Source: Desulfocorpusculum sp964414345 (GTDB taxonomy: Bacteria > Desulfobacterota > Desulfocorpusculales > Desulfocorpusculum). Taken from it: a stretch of DNA of 64,000 bases. The notes below the pieces were generated by a model. The model worked only from the letters and a program-made list of their open reading frames with translations, searched no databases and was not told the DNA's origin. Shown here piece after piece: positions 60,205 to 64,000 of the stretch (within the stretch, counting starts at the first letter, position 1; each line of letters begins with the position of its first letter). The position numbers and the translations under genes are program-made. The DNA is taken from the NCBI GenBank assembly GCA_964414345.1, contig CAYPWF010000002.1:45864-109863 (forward strand). The letters are read 5' to 3'.

Positions 60205-61089
60205 TTAGATTCCAAGATCCACAGGCACGGGCTTCTCCCCGGAATAGTCATAGAAGCCGCGACCCGATTTCCTGCCGTAATAGCCTGCCAGGACCATTTT
60301 GCGAAGAAGAGGTGGAGGGGCGTAACGTTTCTCCCTGTATTCCTCGAACATGATGTTGGCGATGTTGTAAGTGGTGTCCAATCCCACGAAATCCAAGAGG
60401 GTGAGAGGTCCCATGGGATGGTTGCAGCCCAGCATCATGCCTTTGTCTATGTCCTCTATGGAAGCCACTCCCTGCTCCAAGGCCCTGATGGCATCCAGTA
60501 GATACGGCACCAGGAGCAGATTAACTATGAATCCTGAATTGTCTTTGGCCAGGATGGGAACTTTTCCAATGGCCTTGCAGAATTCAAAGCAGGTGTCTAT
60601 GGTCTGTTGGCTGGTGGCTATGGTTTTGACTACCTCCACCAGTTTCATCACAGGTACGGGATTGAAAAAATGAAGGCCGCAGAACCTGTCCTGTCTCTTG
60701 GTGGAGGCGGCCATGGCCATGACAGTAAGGGAAGAGGTGTTGGAGGAAAGGATGGTCCTTTCCGGACAGAGCCTGTCCAGGGTCGAGAACATCTCATTTT
60801 TCACCTTCAGATCCTCTACCACGGCCTCAATGATCAGATCGCACTCCTTCAGATCCTCTAGTTTCAAGGTCCCTTTGATTAAAGCCCAGGTCTTGTCCCG
60901 AGCTTCTGCTGTCATCTTGCCTTTCTCCACTGCCCTGCTCAGATTCTTCTGTATTGCCGAGAACCCTTTGTCCAGAAATCTCTGTTCCACCTCCAAGACA
61001 GTAGTCTCATAACCCGCCTCAGCACAAACCTGAGCGATACCGGAGCCCATCAAACCGCAGCCTAAAACTCCCACCTTCTGGATCTTCAT
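60205..61089 (-). CDS. hbd: 3-hydroxyacyl-CoA dehydrogenase (3-hydroxybutyryl-CoA type)
   Basis: 294 aa. Rossmann motif VGVLGCGLMGSGIAQ, catalytic His/Glu region FCGLHFFNPVPVMKLVEVV, and SGFIVNLLLVPYL. Oxidises 3-hydroxyacyl-CoA to 3-oxoacyl-CoA with NAD+. ATG 61089 has GGGAGG 8 nt upstream. First gene of the eight-gene minus-strand operon, so the operon likely includes a beta-oxidation-like step. Confidence 0.93.
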   Translation of the reverse strand: MKIQKVGVLGCGLMGSGIAQVCAEAGYETTVLEVEQRFLDKGFSAIQKNLSRAVEKGKMTAEARDKTWALIKGTLKLEDLKECDLIIEAVVEDLKVKNEMFSTLDRLCPERTILSSNTSSLTVMAMAASTKRQDRFCGLHFFNPVPVMKLVEVVKTIATSQQTIDTCFEFCKAIGKVPILAKDNSGFIVNLLLVPYLLDAIRALEQGVASIEDIDKGMMLGCNHPMGPLTLLDFVGLDTTYNIANIMFEEYREKRYAPPPLLRKMVLAGYYGRKSGRGFYDYSGEKPVPVDLGI

Positions 61090-61934
61090 GATTGCCACCT
61101 CCCTTTGCGCACTAACTGGCCTCAAGCCAGATTTACTCTAGGCTCATCTCCAGAAAACCAAAGCCTGCCATACTGAGGCTAACCAACTCCCAGGTGAATT
61201 CACTGCCCACAGAGAGGCAATGCTTCTTTCCAGGAGCTTCTTGAGGATTCCCTAACCAACCCGGCTCCATTCCCTTGGAAATCCTCCCACTTCAAATCCC
61301 ACCAACCTTCGGACCTGAACCCCCTGAACAAATTCCATCTTGTACGCAAGAAAATGCGACATTCCTCAAGGATGGTAAAATCGCTCTCTGATGAAGAACT
61401 CATGGAGAGATTGCGCCCCCTGTCCACCACCCCCCCCGAGAGGGAAGCGGGCGCCTAAAGCTTGGGACAGGAAAGACACCGCCCGAGCTCGGGAACAGAT
61501 ACAAGCTCCGGCCCGAGCCTCAAACAGCCCTTCCACCTGCGGTTTCCTTAGTCCCTTGAGTTGTTTCATAGCATACTTCATGAAATGGTGTCAACAGATT
61601 TTGTGGCGGGCTGGGGCTTTGAATGTCTGTTTTCCATGGCTAACCAAAAGGAATTACAGATAGTAGTTTTGCATCTAGTCTATTTTTATCTAGTATTTTT
61701 TAATCTATCTCATGAGCCATCGCCCAGATGGACGCTCCACATTCTGAGCTGGCCTGTACTGTTGAGGCTCATTGGATGGTTTTTCATCCCCCGGCCCCGC
61801 TGCGGGCTGGGTTTGAGAGGAGAAGTGGAATAGTATAAGAGAGATTAAGGGGGTAGCCCTAATGTGAGAAGCCCTGGCCAATAATCCGGGTTACCTTAAT
61901 TTAAGAATTCCTATGCTCTGGGATTTAGGAGAAG
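61090..61934. other. 845-bp gap without a convincing gene
   Basis: Divergent gap between hbd (minus) and the radical SAM gene (plus). It contains an interrupted dyad TTTCAT / ATGAAA (61564-61569 / 61580-61585), an AT-rich near-tandem repeat of about 14-15 bp (TCTAGTCTATTTTTA at 61674-61688, TCTAGTATTTTTTA at 61689-61702), and AATAATCCGGGTTACC near 61879 that resembles sequence after repeat copy C. ORFs of 70-90 codons here lack plausible composition. The AT-rich patch suits a promoter or binding region. Confidence 0.4.
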
Positions 61935-62858
61935 ATGAAATTCAGGCACCACTTGGGCCGGTTCCTTAAGCCCTGTCCTGGCACCCGAAATTACCTTTGT
62001 TGCGGATATTGGGTTCTCAATCTGGTTTTGGGCTGCCCCTATTCTTGCAAGTACTGTATTCTCCAAGACTATCTCGGTACTTCCGAAATAGAGGTTCTGG
62101 TTAACCTGGAAGACGGCTTCAAGGAGGTCGAGGATTTCCTGAGCGGTCGGCCTGGAATCCTCAGAGTGGGTACAGGGGAGCTGGGAGACAGTCTGGCTCT
62201 GGAGCCTTTTTTGCCCTTGAGCCAAAGCCTGGTCCCCTTCTTTGCCCGATTCCCCAATGCCATCTTGGAACTCAAGACCAAATCCTGCCAGGTAAAGGGC
62301 CTCTTGGACCTTCCGCACAAGAGACACACGGTGATATCCTTCTCCCTCAACCCCCCTCTGGTGGCGGACAAAGCAGAGCCGGGGGTGCCAAAAGCCCTGG
62401 AACGTATAGAGGCTGCAGCCCTTTGTAATGAGAAGGGATACCCTTTGGGGATCCACCTGGATCCCCTGGTGATGCTGGAAGGCTGGAGGGATGCTTACAG
62501 AGAGCTCCTGGAGGAGCTATTTCGCTGCCTTGATGCAGGGCAAATCCTTTGGGTGAGCATGGGGGCCCTCAGGTACCCTAGGAGCATGCATCAGGCCATG
62601 GTGGAAGCAGGGCTGGGCCTGGGGGAAATGGTGCCGGGTCTGGATGGAAAGATGAGATATTTAAGACCTCTTAGGGCCGAAATGTTTCGGACTCTGGCCG
62701 GATGGATAAGGGAACTGGGGGGTGGGGAACCACTGGTTTACCTATGCATGGAAAGTCCGGAGGTCTGGGAAGAAGCTTTGGGCTTTACCCCTGAGAATAT
62801 GGCTCAGCTGGACAAGCTTTTTCAGGAGCGCATAAAGCGGTACTGGGAAAAGACTTGA
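61935..62858 (+). CDS. SPL-family radical SAM protein (spore photoproduct lyase-like)
   Basis: 307 aa. The radical SAM cluster motif CPYSCKYC (C-x3-C-x2-C) follows YWVLNLVLGC, and a Tyr in YCILQDYLG follows. ELKTKSCQVKGLL and HTVISFSLNPP fit the SplB family. The organism need not form spores: such genes are widespread in anaerobes with unknown substrates. AGGAG lies before the ATG. It is 12 nt upstream of the threonine aldolase gene and probably cotranscribed. Confidence 0.82.
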   Translation: MKFRHHLGRFLKPCPGTRNYLCCGYWVLNLVLGCPYSCKYCILQDYLGTSEIEVLVNLEDGFKEVEDFLSGRPGILRVGTGELGDSLALEPFLPLSQSLVPFFARFPNAILELKTKSCQVKGLLDLPHKRHTVISFSLNPPLVADKAEPGVPKALERIEAAALCNEKGYPLGIHLDPLVMLEGWRDAYRELLEELFRCLDAGQILWVSMGALRYPRSMHQAMVEAGLGLGEMVPGLDGKMRYLRPLRAEMFRTLAGWIRELGGGEPLVYLCMESPEVWEEALGFTPENMAQLDKLFQERIKRYWEKT

Positions 62859-62870
62859 AAGGGGAGCAAC

Positions 62871-63905
62871 ATGGAGCAATTAGTGGATCTAAGAAGCGAT
62901 ACAGTCACCAAACCCACCCAGGGCATGCGCAAGGCCATGGCAGAGGCCGAGGTAGGAGACGATGTGTTCGAGGAAGATCCCACCGTGAACCTCCTCCAAG
63001 AAAAAGCGGCCGAGTTGCTGGGAAAGGAGGCAGCTCTGTTTGTGGCCTCGGGCACCATGGCCAACCAGGTCTCTATCCGGACCCATACCCTGCCCGGAGA
63101 TGAAGTCATAATAGAGAGCGACTCACATCCTGTGCTTTCAGAAGTGGCTGCGGCCGCTGCCCTCTCAGGGGTTCAATTCCGTACTCTTCAAGGTTCAAGG
63201 GGGATCCTCAAGGCTGAGCAGGTGGCAGAGGCAGTGAGGCTCCCAGACATCCACCGACCTGTTTCGCGTCTGGTTTGCTTGGAGAACACCCACAACTTTG
63301 GAGGGGGAACCATCTACCCTTTGGAGGAGATCCTACGGATCAGGCAGGTGGCCGAGCGCCACAACATGGCCACGCATTTGGACGGGGCCAGACTTTTACA
63401 CGCCTGCGTGGCCACAGGCATCTCACCTGCCAGGTACTCTCAGCCCTTTGACTCTGTCTCCCTTTGTCTTTCAAAAGGGCTGGGCGCACCTGTGGGCTCT
63501 CTTATAGCCGGCAGCAGGGATTTCATCACCAGGGCCAGGAAGAACAGGAAGATGTTCGGAGGAGGCATGAGGCAGGCCGGGATCCTGGCTGCAGCCGGGC
63601 TCTACGCCCTGGAGCACCACGTGGAGCGATTGGCCGAGGACCATGCCAACGCCAGACTCCTGGCCCAAGCCTTGGCTGAGCTGCCTGGAATTCGCCTGGA
63701 GCCTAAACATGTGGAGACAAACATAGTAATCATGGACATCTCGGCATCCGGGATGGAACCGCCTCAGGTGCAGGCTGAGTTGAAGAAGTTGGGGGTTTTG
63801 GTGCTTCCCTTTGGGAAAGGCAGGCTGAGGGCCGTGACTCACCTGAATGTGGACCGAAACGGTATTCAGAAGGCTATAGAGGCCTTCAGGAAAGTGTTTG
63901 GTTAG
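62871..63905 (+). CDS. ltaE: Low-specificity threonine aldolase
   Basis: 344 aa PLP enzyme that cleaves (allo-)threonine to glycine and acetaldehyde. DLRSDTVTKPT at the N-terminus, LENTHNFGGGTIYP, HLDGARLLHA and PLP-Lys in SLCLSKGLGAPVGS. GGGGAG lies before the ATG. Full length. Confidence 0.93.
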   Translation: MEQLVDLRSDTVTKPTQGMRKAMAEAEVGDDVFEEDPTVNLLQEKAAELLGKEAALFVASGTMANQVSIRTHTLPGDEVIIESDSHPVLSEVAAAAALSGVQFRTLQGSRGILKAEQVAEAVRLPDIHRPVSRLVCLENTHNFGGGTIYPLEEILRIRQVAERHNMATHLDGARLLHACVATGISPARYSQPFDSVSLCLSKGLGAPVGSLIAGSRDFITRARKNRKMFGGGMRQAGILAAAGLYALEHHVERLAEDHANARLLAQALAELPGIRLEPKHVETNIVIMDISASGMEPPQVQAELKKLGVLVLPFGKGRLRAVTHLNVDRNGIQKAIEAFRKVFG

Positions 63906-64000
63906 CTCTTTCTAGCCCAACTGTACTGTACCCCCTTTGTCAAGACACTTTTTCATGATGGAAATCCCCTTCTTTTGGCCTAGGCCGCTAGCTCCGATTT
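63906..64000. other. Window end with a possible insertion-sequence terminus
   Basis: About 63919-63948 reads (plus strand) ACTGTACTGTACCCCC followed by TTTGTCAAGACAC. This resembles the outer end of some IS3/IS481-type elements as I remember them. The element, if real, lies beyond the window. Confidence 0.3.

Noticed and set aside
61200..61833. Several 70-90-codon ORFs on both strands in the 61.1-61.9 kb gap
   Set aside because: They overlap each other, have Arg/Pro/Gly-rich non-protein-like composition and lack ribosome sites.

Overview
The window looks like a chromosome segment of a Gram-negative, strictly anaerobic bacterium, most likely a deltaproteobacterium (Desulfobacterota) of syntrophic or sulfate-reducing type. 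This rests on gene content, not on a database search. The markers are an LPS heptose gene (gmhA), a secretin-type pilus/secretion operon, electron-bifurcating Nfn, indolepyruvate:ferredoxin oxidoreductase, a GlcD-GlcF fusion, and a benzoyl-CoA-reductase/2-hydroxyacyl-CoA-dehydratase-like protein with its ASKHA activase. No tRNA, rRNA, CRISPR array or intact transposase gene was found.

Layout. 0-4.2 kb (minus): two tandem DUF21/CBS/CorC membrane proteins, gmhA and a deoxyhypusine-synthase-like protein. 4.6-10.6 kb: lon (minus) diverges from grpE-dnaK (plus) and a secreted single-HKD phospholipase-D-like protein. 10.7-16.1 kb (minus): UvrD/PcrA helicase, glmS, glmU. 16.4-32.5 kb (plus): a 14-gene MSHA-like type IV pilus/type II secretion cluster with ATPase, platform protein, PilM/N-, PilO- and PilP-like proteins, secretin, ExeA/MshM ATPase, TPR protein, a PrsK-like histidine kinase, a PrsR-like sigma-54 activator and four prepilins. 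The first prepilin has a textbook sigma-54 promoter. 32.7-37.9 kb (plus): MaoC hydratase, cytidylate-kinase-like protein, EmrAB-type efflux pump and an unknown membrane protein. 37.9-46.2 kb: secreted papain-like protease, small conserved genes, HEAT-repeat protein, class III nucleotide cyclase, histidine phosphatase and AcuC/HDAC-like deacetylase. 46.2-50 kb: NfnB/NfnA, a thioesterase and hisH. 50.0-61.1 kb (minus): an eight-gene catabolic operon (hbd, iorA, iorB, paaK, glcD-glcF fusion, acyl-CoA ligase, ASKHA activase, BcrB-like protein), probably for aromatic amino acids or aryl acids. 61.9-63.9 kb (plus): SPL-type radical SAM protein and threonine aldolase.

How parts work together. The pilus cluster seems to carry its own control at two levels: the assembly ATPase has a complete c-di-GMP-binding MshEN motif, and the kinase/sigma-54 activator pair sits just before the sigma-54 promoter of the prepilin genes. 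The eight-gene operon would oxidise 2-hydroxy- or 2-oxo-aryl acids to aryl-acetyl-CoA and process CoA thioesters, with reduced ferredoxin as a product that Nfn could use. A roughly 175-bp dispersed repeat occurs three times in the same orientation in intergenic gaps.
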